DNA of 59,332 nt from Chloroflexota bacterium (GTDB taxonomy: Bacteria > Chloroflexota > Ktedonobacteria > Ktedonobacterales > Ktedonobacteraceae): positions 1 through 59,332 of the forward strand of contig CADDZH010000019.1 in assembly GCA_902812455.1 (NCBI GenBank), in the 5' to 3' direction. A program made the translations under genes and the position numbers. Numbering within the stretch: position 1 is the first letter of the stretch; each line of letters opens with the position of its first letter. The notes beneath the pieces are model-generated. The model worked only from the letters and a program-made list of their open reading frames with translations, was not told where the DNA came from and did not search any database. Below are positions 24,092 through 33,294 of this stretch, one piece after another.

Positions 24092-26777
24092 GTTGATCCT
24101 GCTCTTGCTGTTTTTGCTCCTGATTGTCCTGCTCGTCCTCTTGCGTTTCGATCAGCGCCTCGCCGCGCGGCAGGTAAAAACTGAAGGTAGAGCCTTCGCC
24201 AGGATTACTCTGCTGCAGCCAGAGCTTACCGCCCATGGCCTCAATATAGCGGCGGCAGATGAAAAGGCCCAGGCCGGTTCCGCGTACAGGCGTGGTGAGC
24301 GAGCGCGACGCGCGTACAAACTTCTCGAAGATGCGCTCCCGATCCTCAGGGGCGATGCCCTCACCCTGATCGCGTACACTGACGTAGACCACCGGCAGGT
24401 TGGGATCGCTTTCCACGTCTTTCAGGTCATCAGGCAAGGGTAAGTCCGAGAGAATGGTCTGATGGGCCACAAGCTCTATCTGTCCATCCGGCGGAGAATA
24501 TTTGGCGGCATTATCGAGCAAGTTGCTGATTACCTGTCGCACGCGCAAAGGATCGCCGCGCACCCACAGGTCTGGAGTTACATCCGTTACGATCTGCTGC
24601 TCAATGTTGACGCTCAGCAAGCCCACCGCCATTTCCACTGCCGAGAGCAGCTTAACGCTTCCTATCTGTAAATCGAGCTTCTTATCTACCGTGCCCACTT
24701 TTGCTGCCTCGCTAATACTAGACAACAGGTCGGCCAGTTGCTGGGCAGCGCCGGAAATCTTCGTAGCCAGGCGCAGAATCTGCGGCGGCGTAATGCGGTT
24801 GCTTTGCCGTTTGAGCAGCGTGGAGTAGCCGGTGATGGCTGTAAGTGGGGTGCGCAGTTCGTGGGAGGCGGTCACGAGAAATTCGTCTTTGAGGGTGTTC
24901 ATGCGCTGCAGTTCGGCGTTTTTCTCTTGCAATTCCTCGAACAGTTGGGCGTTGCGGATGGCGCTGGCCGCCTGGGCACACAGGGCCTGGAGCATGCCGA
25001 TCTCGGTTGGCTGGAAGATGTGGTTCTGCCGGGGTGTATGTACTCCAAGTATCCCTACAAGTTCTGTCTGGTAAAGTACAGGGATCATCAGCATCTTCTG
25101 AATATCTGTTTCTCGCAGGAAAATAGCGCCGCCTTCGTCGCTCTCCTGGGCAAGTTCTTCGGCTGTTGACTGATCGAGGTAGAAAAAGGCATCCCCTGCC
25201 AGCCGCTCCAGCAGGGTGCCCTTAAATGGAATGTGTATTTTTTCAATCAGCTCGTCGTGCGTTTTATCCTTGTACCACTGCACGAGAGGATCCTCACTAT
25301 CATTCTTCTGGTCACCAGGAGGAGCGTATGCTGCTTGCGCGACCAGTTGTGCTTTGTCCTCAGAGAGCAGGAAGATAATGCTCATCTCAGCCTGCACTAA
25401 ACGGGTCACCGCTTCAACAAATTTATGCAGGAGTTCAGATACATTCAAAACAAAACTAATAGATAGCAGAGCGCTATTGACTGTCGCCAGCAGTTCCTCG
25501 CGCTGCCTGGCCTCGCGTAGCAGGCGACTATCACGATGATAGAGCTTGGCGTTCTCGATGCTGACCGTAATAATCTGTACCATTGTTTCCAGAACCTGGA
25601 TTTCTTCGGGCCGATAGGCGTTAGTAAGCGTACTGGTGAGGCAGAGCGAGCCGGTTACCCGGTTAAACATCTTCATGGGCAAGAGCAGAAAAGTTCCTGC
25701 TTTGCGCTGATCGCCCCAGGAGCCTGTTAAAAGTTCATCGTAGTCGCCGCGCTCCTGGGAGATTGGTTCCAGCAGCAAGGTGCGCTTCTCGTCGTGGGTG
25801 ACGCGCCACCATAGCGGGCGTTCTTCTGGTAAGAAGATGGGAGGGCGCTGCTCTACCTGCTCGAGGCGCTGGCCACCGTTCACAGCGAAAACATCGTAAA
25901 TCTTTTTCCTATCACGGTCATAGAGCGTGATCAGCATGGAAGAAACATCGACCACGCTCTGGGCAAATTGATAGGCTTTCTCCACTAGCGTTGACAACTG
26001 AACCGTCGAGGGGAACACCGCGCTGATATCCTGCAACTGCCGCAGATATTCGCTTGAGCGGCGCTGGTGGTAACGCAACTGCTCATTCTGGAGATAGAGC
26101 GCAAAGCGCTCGGCAAAGGAAAGGGCTTCAAGGCGCTGCCAGTGGATGAATTTTGCTCCTGGGGCTGTCTGGTAGAGGATAACCACTCCCAGCATCCCGG
26201 ATAGCTGCGATTGTTTATTCCTGCCTTGCAGTTCGCTTGCAAGAGAGGGTTCACGCAAGGGGATGGCGAGATAGCAGGTAGGTGTGATATCGGCTTCCAC
26301 TTGTTCTCTGTGGTTGGCATGGAACAGCGAAAGATATAGCTCATGGGACATGACGTATGCCTCATTCTCGCGCCATACCTGTCCAATGAGATCTTCTCCA
26401 GGAGGGTACAAAGCCCCAACCGGAAAAAGCTGGCTCTGCTGGGGTGAGACCTCTTCAAGCTCATCCAGGGCCAGCAAGGGAGCAGGGCGGCGTAGCCTTC
26501 CTGACGGGGATGTATCATGAGGCAAGCCATTGTTGGAACGAGCGGCCGGGTACGTTCCGTCTTTATGTAAGATATCTGGCTCAGGCTCGGGGTGGCTATT
26601 GCGCAGCCGGACATGCTGCCGGATTTCCATCTGCCGGAAGTGCTCGTTATAGAGCGCGAGGCAGGCCCCTGTTGCTGAGCACTGCATCATCATCTGCTGT
26701 AAGAGATGCTTGAGTAATGATGGTGAGTATATTTCCTCTGCCTGTGATGGCGATTCTCCCCAGATGGCGGTAGACAT
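24072..26777 (-). CDS. Multi-GAF sensor histidine kinase
   Basis: A 901-aa cytoplasmic kinase. The ATG at 26777 is preferred because AAGGA precedes it; the frame also extends to a TTG at 26798 without a site. Three GAF-like sensor modules lie at about 20-235, 250-415 and 435-615. A HisKA domain follows with the phosphorylated H639 in SHELRTPL. The HATPase domain has the N-box (NLLDNAAKY), G1 (DQGEGI) and G2 (GTGLGLFICRRY). No membrane segment is seen. GAF domains bind small molecules, haem or bilins; which one is not evident. It is paired with the receiver protein encoded immediately downstream. Confidence 0.93.
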   Translation of the reverse strand: MSTAIWGESPSQAEEIYSPSLLKHLLQQMMMQCSATGACLALYNEHFRQMEIRQHVRLRNSHPEPEPDILHKDGTYPAARSNNGLPHDTSPSGRLRRPAPLLALDELEEVSPQQSQLFPVGALYPPGEDLIGQVWRENEAYVMSHELYLSLFHANHREQVEADITPTCYLAIPLREPSLASELQGRNKQSQLSGMLGVVILYQTAPGAKFIHWQRLEALSFAERFALYLQNEQLRYHQRRSSEYLRQLQDISAVFPSTVQLSTLVEKAYQFAQSVVDVSSMLITLYDRDRKKIYDVFAVNGGQRLEQVEQRPPIFLPEERPLWWRVTHDEKRTLLLEPISQERGDYDELLTGSWGDQRKAGTFLLLPMKMFNRVTGSLCLTSTLTNAYRPEEIQVLETMVQIITVSIENAKLYHRDSRLLREARQREELLATVNSALLSISFVLNVSELLHKFVEAVTRLVQAEMSIIFLLSEDKAQLVAQAAYAPPGDQKNDSEDPLVQWYKDKTHDELIEKIHIPFKGTLLERLAGDAFFYLDQSTAEELAQESDEGGAIFLRETDIQKMLMIPVLYQTELVGILGVHTPRQNHIFQPTEIGMLQALCAQAASAIRNAQLFEELQEKNAELQRMNTLKDEFLVTASHELRTPLTAITGYSTLLKRQSNRITPPQILRLATKISGAAQQLADLLSSISEAAKVGTVDKKLDLQIGSVKLLSAVEMAVGLLSVNIEQQIVTDVTPDLWVRGDPLRVRQVISNLLDNAAKYSPPDGQIELVAHQTILSDLPLPDDLKDVESDPNLPVVYVSVRDQGEGIAPEDRERIFEKFVRASRSLTTPVRGTGLGLFICRRYIEAMGGKLWLQQSNPGEGSTFSFYLPRGEALIETQEDEQDNQEQKQQEQDQREPVQQ

Positions 26778-26838
26778 GCATTCCTTCTCGCGGATCAAGG
26801 TTGGTAACTTCTACAATGTATGGGTGCAATAAATTAGG

Positions 26839-26860
26839 CGCGATAAATCTGGCCCCTACA
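26839..26860 (-). repeat. Repeat family A, half copy
   Basis: On the minus strand it reads TGTAGGGGCCAGATTTATCG, matching the left half of family A with one extra base. The second arm is missing. It lies between the divergent histidine kinase and M16 peptidase genes. Confidence 0.6.
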
Positions 26861-27019
26861 GGATATCATACGTTTCTGCTATATTCAACCGCCATGAGGA
26901 TGAAATTTATGCATGTACATTTGACATCCCTCCTGTCTCAAGGCTATCATGCTATCAAGAAAAGACAATATGTACAATGGGTTTGCGGGGGCAATAAAAC
27001 ACTTTAGGAGAACAATACT

Positions 27020-28306
27020 ATGACGGATTCCAGGGCCAGCAATAATGGGAGCATGTTTTATACTCATCGTTTACAGAACGGCTTGCAGATCGTGGGGCAA
27101 CCCATGCCGGATTTTGAATCGGTAGCGGTCTCTTACTACGTGCGAACCGGTTCGCGCGATGAAACCAATCCCACCATTGCAGGCGTCTCTCATTTTTTAG
27201 AACATATGGTATTTAAGGGGACGCAGACACTTGACTGGCAGCAGATCACCCTTGAGTTCAATAAAATCGGCGCCGAACTGAACGCTTTTACCTCACAGGA
27301 AGCAACCGTCTACTATGCGCGCGTGCTAGGTGAGTACCTGGAGCGGGCAGTTGGGCTTTTGAGCGATATGATGTATCCACGCCTGGCGGAGAGCGATTTC
27401 GAGACGGAAAAAGAGGTCATTGTCAATGAGATTGCGCGCTCGGAAGACCAGCCCTATAACAGGACGTACCGGCGCATGATGCAGACCTACTTTGGCGATC
27501 ATCCACTCGGCCATGATGTGCTGGGAACGCCGGAAAGCATTCGCAACATGCGCATCGAGCAGATGCGCGATTACTGGCAGCGCCGCTACGCGGCCAATAA
27601 CATGATCTTAGCTATTGCCGGCAATTTTGACTGGGAGCACATTGTTTCCCTGGCCGAGCAGTATGCTAGCAACTGGCGCGTTGGAGACGCGGGGCGCAAT
27701 ATTGAGCATTACGAGCCGCCTCATCCCATCAACAATGTTATGGTTGATAAGAAGCTCAAACAGCAGATCATGATCCTGGCCATGCCCTCAGTTGCCCTGG
27801 ATGATCCAGATTATTATGCCGCTAACATTGGCGGCAGCATCCTGGGTGATAGCGATGGTTCGCGCCTCTACTGGAACATCTACCAGAAGGGCCTGGCTGA
27901 ATCGGCCAGCGCAAACATCTGGGCGATGGAAGGCACCGGCATCTTGATGATGCAGGCAAACTCGACGCCTGAAAAGGCCCCGCATGTACTCGAGTTACTG
28001 CGGGCTGAACTGGATAGCCTGCTGGAGGATGGCGTCTACGAAGATGAAGTACGGCGGGCCAAAAATAAATGGATCAGCAGCGTTGTGCTGAGCAGCGAAT
28101 CGACATTTGCGCGCATGTTCTCCCTGGCCTCCGATTGGGTGACTGAAGGCCGGCTGGTCAGCGTTGAGGAGGAGATCGAGCGCATTGAGAGAGTGACCCC
28201 GGATGACGTTATACGCGCATTGAAACGCTTCCCCGTTCGTGAAAAGCAGGTGCTGACCGCCCTGGGGCCGCTCTCCGAAGCGGAACTTGTGGGAGAAAGG
28301 ATATAA
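27020..28306 (+). CDS. M16-family zinc metalloprotease (processing-peptidase-like)
   Basis: A 428-aa peptidase. The inverted zinc motif is H58-F-L-E61-H62, with the distal glutamate near E137 in VIVNEIARSEDQP. An N-terminal signature VRTGSRDETNPTIAGVSHFLEHM is intact, so this should be the catalytic member rather than the inactive partner. The length fits a single-chain bacterial M16B subunit, which normally acts as a dimer. No signal peptide is seen. AGGAGAAC precedes the ATG. The M20 peptidase gene begins 5 bases after the stop, suggesting an operon that breaks down peptides. Confidence 0.93.
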   Translation: MTDSRASNNGSMFYTHRLQNGLQIVGQPMPDFESVAVSYYVRTGSRDETNPTIAGVSHFLEHMVFKGTQTLDWQQITLEFNKIGAELNAFTSQEATVYYARVLGEYLERAVGLLSDMMYPRLAESDFETEKEVIVNEIARSEDQPYNRTYRRMMQTYFGDHPLGHDVLGTPESIRNMRIEQMRDYWQRRYAANNMILAIAGNFDWEHIVSLAEQYASNWRVGDAGRNIEHYEPPHPINNVMVDKKLKQQIMILAMPSVALDDPDYYAANIGGSILGDSDGSRLYWNIYQKGLAESASANIWAMEGTGILMMQANSTPEKAPHVLELLRAELDSLLEDGVYEDEVRRAKNKWISSVVLSSESTFARMFSLASDWVTEGRLVSVEEEIERIERVTPDDVIRALKRFPVREKQVLTALGPLSEAELVGERI

Positions 28307-28311
28307 TCGCA

Positions 28312-29679
28312 ATGACGCAACAAGTTGAGACGTATATTAAAGAGCATGAGAACGATTTTCTCGAAGACCTGAAAGGCTGGCTACGTATCCCCAGCATTAG
28401 CACGCTGCCTGAACATGCTGGCGATATCCGGCGGGCGGCAGAGTATGCTGCCGGCCAGCTCAGGCAGATTGGCTTTGAGCATGTTGGCCTGATCCAGACG
28501 CAGGGCCACCCGCTCGTCTATGCTGAGTGGCTTCACGTTCCCGGCAAGCCAACCCTGTTGATTTACGGGCACTATGATGTGCAGCCCGTTGACCCGGTAG
28601 CCCTCTGGCAATCCCCTCCGTTCGAGCCGGTGATTCGCGGCGATAACCTGTATTGTCGTGGGGCTTGCGACGATAAGGGGCAGACCATGCTGGTATTTAA
28701 AGCGATGGAATCGCTTATGATGGTCAACGGCTCTTTACCCGTCAATGTGAAAGTGCTCATCGAGGGCGAGGAGGAAGCTGGCGGCGAATCGATTGCCAGC
28801 TATGTCCGGAATTATCCCGATCGCTTGCGCTGTGATGCGGTCTTTATTTGCGATACAGGAATGCCCTCTAAAGACATTCCGGCGCTCGTTTATGGCCTGC
28901 GCGGCATCACCTACACCGAGGTTGAAGTACATGGTGCCAGGCGCGACCTGCACTCAGGCGAATTTGGCGGCATTGCACCCAATCCGCTACACGCCCTGGC
29001 CCTCATCATTGCTGGCCTGAAAGATGCCGAGAGCCATATCCATATTCCTGGCCTGTATGAGAAGGTGCGCAAACCAACACCGGAGGAGCAGAGGTTCTGG
29101 CAAGAGGATCCGCTGCATATTGCCGGAGCGCTCATCGAAGAAATGGGCACTCAACCTGTTGGCGAGGCAGAATATCCGCCGCTAGAGCGCCTGTGGGCAC
29201 GCCCAACGCTTGAGGTGCATGGCATCAGCGGAGGGTTCACCGGAGAAGGAGCTAAAACCGTCATTCCAGCAATAGGCAAAGCCAAGATCAGCCTGCGCTT
29301 ACCGCCATATTTGAAGTCAGACGAGGCCTTTGCGCTCTTCGAGCGGCGCGTGCGTGAGCTGGCTCCGCAAGGCGTTGAGGTCACCGTGCATAATATTCAT
29401 GGCGGCGAGGGCGTGCTCGTTTCCCCGGATTCGCCCCCCATGCGAGCTGCCGCGCAAGCCCTGAAAGAAACGTTTGGGAGAGAACCCGCCTTGATCTGCG
29501 AAGGCGGCTCGATCCCTATCGCAGCCCTCTTTCACGAGGTACTGGATGTACCCATTGTCATGATGGGCTTTGGCCTGCCCGACGATAACCTGCACTCGCC
29601 CAATGAAAAATACTCGCTGACCCAGTTCTTCAAGGGAATACGCACCGTGGCAAGCTTCTTGCAGAAACTGGGGGAGTAA
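28312..29679 (+). CDS. M20-family metallopeptidase (dipeptidase-like)
   Basis: A 455-aa di-zinc hydrolase. Metal and catalytic residues are visible as H87 and D89 (YGHYDVQP), D120 (CRGACDDKG) and the Glu pair near 153-155 (EGEEEAGG). A dimerisation domain lies near 205-340, and the C-terminal ligand histidine is in DDNLHSPNE. It resembles CNDP/PepV-type dipeptidases that act on dipeptides or N-acyl amino acids. It follows the M16 gene with a 5-base gap; its ribosome-binding site (GAAAGGA) lies inside the upstream gene end. No signal peptide is seen, so it is cytoplasmic. Confidence 0.92.
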   Translation: MTQQVETYIKEHENDFLEDLKGWLRIPSISTLPEHAGDIRRAAEYAAGQLRQIGFEHVGLIQTQGHPLVYAEWLHVPGKPTLLIYGHYDVQPVDPVALWQSPPFEPVIRGDNLYCRGACDDKGQTMLVFKAMESLMMVNGSLPVNVKVLIEGEEEAGGESIASYVRNYPDRLRCDAVFICDTGMPSKDIPALVYGLRGITYTEVEVHGARRDLHSGEFGGIAPNPLHALALIIAGLKDAESHIHIPGLYEKVRKPTPEEQRFWQEDPLHIAGALIEEMGTQPVGEAEYPPLERLWARPTLEVHGISGGFTGEGAKTVIPAIGKAKISLRLPPYLKSDEAFALFERRVRELAPQGVEVTVHNIHGGEGVLVSPDSPPMRAAAQALKETFGREPALICEGGSIPIAALFHEVLDVPIVMMGFGLPDDNLHSPNEKYSLTQFFKGIRTVASFLQKLGE

Positions 29680-29748
29680 GCACGGAGGACGCGATCAATA
29701 AAGTGTAGAGTGGCAATTATGGGGATGAAAAAATCAATCGGGTCATCT

Positions 29749-29792
29749 TGTAGGGGCCGATTTATCGTGCCCATTGCCGATTTATCGGCCTC
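29749..29792. repeat. Repeat family A, copy 3
   Basis: TGTAGGGGCCGATTTATCG followed by a short centre and GCCGATTTATCGGCC. The right arm lacks the last bases (CCTACA) found in copy 2. Confidence 0.75.
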
Positions 29793-29916
29793 CGTCCCAG
29801 GTATACCATTGTCGGAATAATGTGTTACTGTGCATTATAGCGCCCACCGCTGATGATGAACTTTAACGATCAAGATCGGCAATTGTACAGAAGTGGGTAG
29901 TGTCAGGGAGAAGCAC

Positions 29917-30084
29917 GATCGTCCCTGATGAACTTTTCCGATCACATGAGGGAATGAGGAACGGGATCGTCCCTGTAGGGGCAAGGAGTGGAGCGGTGTG
30001 GTGTGGGGGCCTTGTGCTTGCCCTCGCGCTCCTCCCCTCCATGCTATTACCCTATTCGGGTGTCAAATTCATCAGGCTACGATC
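29917..30084. repeat. Repeat family D, copy 3, with terminal inverted repeats
   Basis: GATCGTCCCTGATGAA (29917-29932) is inverted as TTCATCAGGCTACGATC (30068-30084, one inserted base), bounding a 168-base unit. Its centre is the family core GTAGGGGCAAGGAGTGG and GGGGGCCTTGTGCTTGCCC. The termini differ from those of copy 2, while the core is shared. Confidence 0.75.
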
Positions 30085-30154
30085 TCTTCCCGCAATGACC
30101 GAATCTGATCGTTAAACATTCATTATCGGCTGAGCTTCCGAAGGAGAGAAAACC

Positions 30155-30694
30155 ATGTCAACGCGTACCATCAATGGTGTAACGTTAAGCCTGATGCAGG
30201 GAGATATTACCAGGGTGCAGGCCGATGCTATCGTTAACGCTGCCAACAGCATGCTGGCAGGCGGAGGCGGCGTTGATGGCGCCATCCACCGCGCTGGCGG
30301 ACCGAGCATTATGGAAGAATGCCGCAAGATCGGCGGCTGTCCTACCGGCAGCGCGGTCGCCACAGGGGCGGGAAGGCTACCAGCAAAGCATGTTTTTCAT
30401 GCCGTTGGCCCAATCTATAGTGGCAGCGACGAGGATGCCCGCCTGCTGGCAAGCGCGTATCGTCGCTGCCTGGAACTGGCCGAGGAGCGACAGCTTGAAA
30501 GCATTGCCTTTCCCTCGCTCAGCACCGGAGCCTACGGCTATCCCCTGGAAGAGGCTGCTCCCATCGCGCTGCGCACGATTATTGAGCACATCAAGAACAC
30601 GCAGCCAACGAGCTTGAAGCAGGTAACGATGGTGCTCTACGGCAACGCGGCCTACCAGGCGTATGAGCGAGCGCTAGAGCAGGTGCTGGCATGA
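30155..30694 (+). CDS. Macro-domain protein (ADP-ribose/O-acetyl-ADP-ribose hydrolase-like)
   Basis: A 179-aa stand-alone macro domain. The ligand-binding signatures are intact: DAIVNAANSMLAGGGGVDGAIHRAGG near residues 24-50 and FPSLSTGAYGYPLEEAA near 126. It resembles YmdB and MacroD-type enzymes that remove ADP-ribose from acidic residues or hydrolyse O-acetyl-ADP-ribose. AAGGAG lies 8 bases before the ATG. It is monocistronic; upstream is the repeat-filled gap. No toxin partner such as DarT is adjacent. Confidence 0.92.
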   Translation: MSTRTINGVTLSLMQGDITRVQADAIVNAANSMLAGGGGVDGAIHRAGGPSIMEECRKIGGCPTGSAVATGAGRLPAKHVFHAVGPIYSGSDEDARLLASAYRRCLELAEERQLESIAFPSLSTGAYGYPLEEAAPIALRTIIEHIKNTQPTSLKQVTMVLYGNAAYQAYERALEQVLA

Positions 30695-30763
30695 CGTGAA
30701 GTTCGCTGCTCTGGCATCGTATATGCTCTAGCATTTGATCGCATTATAGGGTATACTACTGCA

Positions 30764-30815
30764 TCAACCTTCATGTGAGCGGTCATATGTAGTGGCCTCC
30801 CTTGTGGGGGCCAGG
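30764..30815 (+). repeat. Repeat family C, copy 1 (upstream hairpin element)
   Basis: TCAACCTTCAT is followed after a short spacer by ATGTAGTGGCCTCCC-TTGT-GGGGGCCAGG. GGCCTCC pairs with GGGGGCC to form a 7-bp stem with a 5-base loop. It ends 36 bases before the LuxR gene start. A TATACT box lies just upstream of it (30752), so the hairpin would be in the leader RNA. Confidence 0.8.
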
Positions 30816-30851
30816 GTTTCACTCGTCATTGAAGTTTGACAGAGTAATACG

Positions 30852-32096
30852 ATGCTCGTGCCGTCCAATCTCGTCAAAACCGCAGCGCGCAATACTACTG
30901 CTCTTCGAGAAGATGTGCTTGCCTATGCGCTAGCCTATGTTGAACGCTGCCGGGGATACGTCCCTTTGCTTGAGCGCGAGCGGGAATTGTTACTGGCTGC
31001 CCAGGAAGAAGCCTGGCGGCGCGAGCTATATGGCCAGGTTGTGCAGCTTGTGTCCGGGCTGGCTTACCTTGCCGGTCGCCTGGGCAATTTCGAGCAGGGC
31101 CAGCGCATCCTGCTTCAAGGTATCCATGCATGCCGTGAAACGGGAGATCAACAACACCTGGCACACTTCTTGTATCGACTGAGTGCGTTGCTCCATGCTC
31201 AAGGTGAGTATAATCGCGCCATCGCACTTTGGGAGGAGAGCCTCTCCGCTGCCCACAAACTCGGCCAATTCGCGCATCTCTGGGAGCCGCTTTGCTCTTT
31301 CGCCTATGTTGTCGATATCCCTCGTGAATATGAGAAAGTGCAGCATTTTGCGCGGGCGCTGCTCGAGCATCATCCAGGTAACGATCTCGATACGATCGCT
31401 GCTGCGCTCTTTATACGAGGGTTCGGTCAACATACAGCAGGTAATATCTCGCGCGCGTGTGAAGACTATACTGCTTGCCTCCATCTCCTCGCAAGCTACA
31501 CACACCCGTCAGTCTACAAGCATTTCTTTGAAATTGAGATACAAGCGGAACTTGCGCGCGTGCAGGGTGACTTTGCGCGCGCCCATGACTTCACCCTGGT
31601 AGCCCTCGCCCTTTCGGAAGCACTATGCGATCCGTATATCACTGCGGTGCTGCTATGGGATGAATTCATGTTTGCCCATCGTCAGGGTATTCTCAACGAC
31701 TCCTACCCACTGGCTTCATACCTGGTCTCGCTCAGTAAAGATATCAAAGCCCCGCACTTTTTCAGGTGGTGTCTATTCGTTATCCAGCAGTTGCCGGCCT
31801 CCTTACAGGACGACCTTATCCTCAAGCTCTCCCATCATGCCCCGCCAGCAATCAGAGCACAGTTGCCGCCAGTAAAGCGCTTAAAGGCCCCATCTCAGGA
31901 ACGACTGATCAGCGAGCGCGAGCAGGAGGTACTGCGGCTCGTTGCGGCAGGCCTCTCCAACCGGGATATTGCCGGTACACTGGTCATTACTACCGGCACC
32001 GTCAAAAAGCATCTCGAGCACATTTACAACAAGCTCGATGTGCATAGCCGCACCCAGCTTATTTTTAAGGCCAGGGCTTTAGGATTGCTACAATAA
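30852..32096 (+). CDS. LuxR-family regulator with TPR-like N-terminus
   Basis: A 414-aa protein. Residues about 25-340 are helical repeats of TPR type (for example LAHFLYRLSALLHAQGEYNRAIALWEESL near 100-128). Residues about 350-414 form a GerE/LuxR helix-turn-helix: LISEREQEVLRLVAAGLSN, then IAGTLVITTGTVKKHLEHIYNKL. It lacks the N-terminal STAND ATPase of MalT-like proteins. There is no strong ribosome-binding site before the ATG at 30852. Repeat C copy 1 lies just upstream. It may control the WD40 lipoprotein gene that follows 102 bases later, but this is only positional. Confidence 0.87.
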   Translation: MLVPSNLVKTAARNTTALREDVLAYALAYVERCRGYVPLLERERELLLAAQEEAWRRELYGQVVQLVSGLAYLAGRLGNFEQGQRILLQGIHACRETGDQQHLAHFLYRLSALLHAQGEYNRAIALWEESLSAAHKLGQFAHLWEPLCSFAYVVDIPREYEKVQHFARALLEHHPGNDLDTIAAALFIRGFGQHTAGNISRACEDYTACLHLLASYTHPSVYKHFFEIEIQAELARVQGDFARAHDFTLVALALSEALCDPYITAVLLWDEFMFAHRQGILNDSYPLASYLVSLSKDIKAPHFFRWCLFVIQQLPASLQDDLILKLSHHAPPAIRAQLPPVKRLKAPSQERLISEREQEVLRLVAAGLSNRDIAGTLVITTGTVKKHLEHIYNKLDVHSRTQLIFKARALGLLQ

Positions 32097-32198
32097 AAAT
32101 ACGTCTTTTGGCGCATGACATCGCTTCCTCTTATTGCTATGCTAGACAAAACCTGCTTTGGGAAATGTGCCTGTCTATAGAAAAAGAGAGGTGTAGCG

Positions 32199-33281
32199 AT
32201 GTTCTCAACCCACAGATTATTTTCAGCATTGTTTGGTATTTGCTTGCTGGTGGCGCTGGCGGCTTGCGGCTCTACGCCTTCCGGCCAGGGAAATACGGCA
32301 GCCGCTACTCCTACGAAAACCACGAGGCCTGCTCCGGTTGTGCCGGTGCTCTCGCAAACGCTCATAACGTATAAAGGCCATTCAGCAGCCGTGATTGACG
32401 TGGCCTGGTCACCTGATGGCAAGCGTATGGTCTCTTGTAGCGATGACGGTACCGTACAGGTCTGGGATGCGACAACCGGCCATCACATCTGGACATATAC
32501 GTTTCCAGGAGGCAGCAGGAACTATGTGTTTGCCGTAGCGTGGTCACCCGACGGCAAGCGTATTGCTGCTGGCGGGCAAACCGGCGAGGTGGCAGTACTA
32601 GATGCGGCAACTGGACATCTCATAGTCCTGTATGAGAGCGGATCGCTTCAGATCGAGGGCATAGCCTGGTCGCCCGATAGCAAGCGCATCGTTTTCGGCA
32701 CCGGCCTTGATAACAGCGTGCAGGTCTGGGATTTGACAGCCGGCAAGCAGGTATTACGCTATACGGGACATACTGACTCTGTGTTCCGCGTGGCGTGGTC
32801 GCCCGACGGCAAAGAGATTGCCTCGGCCAGCCATGATGGTACCGTGCAGGTATGGAACGCAGCGACGGGGCAGCACCTGCTGACCTATAACATGGGTGTG
32901 CCTGTATGGTCGGTGGCGTGGTCGCCCGATGGGAAACTCATTGTTTCAGGAACAGGCTCAGCAGGGCTAAATGGACGTGTTTACTCCGGCAACACGGTGA
33001 AGGTGTGGAACGCGGCAACGGGAAAGACGCTACTGACCTACAATGGACACGGCGACACAAACGATGTGTACGCGCTGGCCTGGTCGCCTGATGGGAAATA
33101 TATCGCCTCTGGTGGAGGTGACCAGGTTGTCAGGATATGGAATGCGGGCACAGGGCAAACCGTGCTGATCTGCCAGGGCTTTACAGACGTTGTCTGGGAT
33201 ACTGCGTGGTCGCCTGACGGCAAAGAGCTGGCGTCTTCCAGCCAGGATGGGACGGTGAAAATCTGGCAGCCCGCTCTGTAA
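32199..33281 (+). CDS. WD40-repeat lipoprotein
   Basis: A 360-aa protein with a lipoprotein signal: hydrophobic segment to residue 20 and lipobox LAAC with the lipidated C23. A short Thr/Pro-rich linker (residues 30-50) leads to seven WD40-type blades, each with VAWSPDGK-like turns and VQVWD/VKVWN strands, forming one beta-propeller exposed outside the membrane. AGAGG precedes the ATG. WD40 propellers are protein-interaction platforms; no catalytic residues are visible. It lies downstream of the LuxR regulator on the same strand. Confidence 0.9.
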   Translation: MFSTHRLFSALFGICLLVALAACGSTPSGQGNTAAATPTKTTRPAPVVPVLSQTLITYKGHSAAVIDVAWSPDGKRMVSCSDDGTVQVWDATTGHHIWTYTFPGGSRNYVFAVAWSPDGKRIAAGGQTGEVAVLDAATGHLIVLYESGSLQIEGIAWSPDSKRIVFGTGLDNSVQVWDLTAGKQVLRYTGHTDSVFRVAWSPDGKEIASASHDGTVQVWNAATGQHLLTYNMGVPVWSVAWSPDGKLIVSGTGSAGLNGRVYSGNTVKVWNAATGKTLLTYNGHGDTNDVYALAWSPDGKYIASGGGDQVVRIWNAGTGQTVLICQGFTDVVWDTAWSPDGKELASSSQDGTVKIWQPAL

Positions 33282-33294
33282 TCTCTTGAGCTTT

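Larger units (their letters stand above)
29680..30154. other. Intergenic region with repeats A and D
   Basis: 475 bases between the M20 peptidase and macro-domain genes. Repeat A copy 3 (29749-29792) and repeat D copy 3 with terminal inverted repeats (29917-30084) fill most of it. Short frames inside the repeats are not credible genes. Confidence 0.6.
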
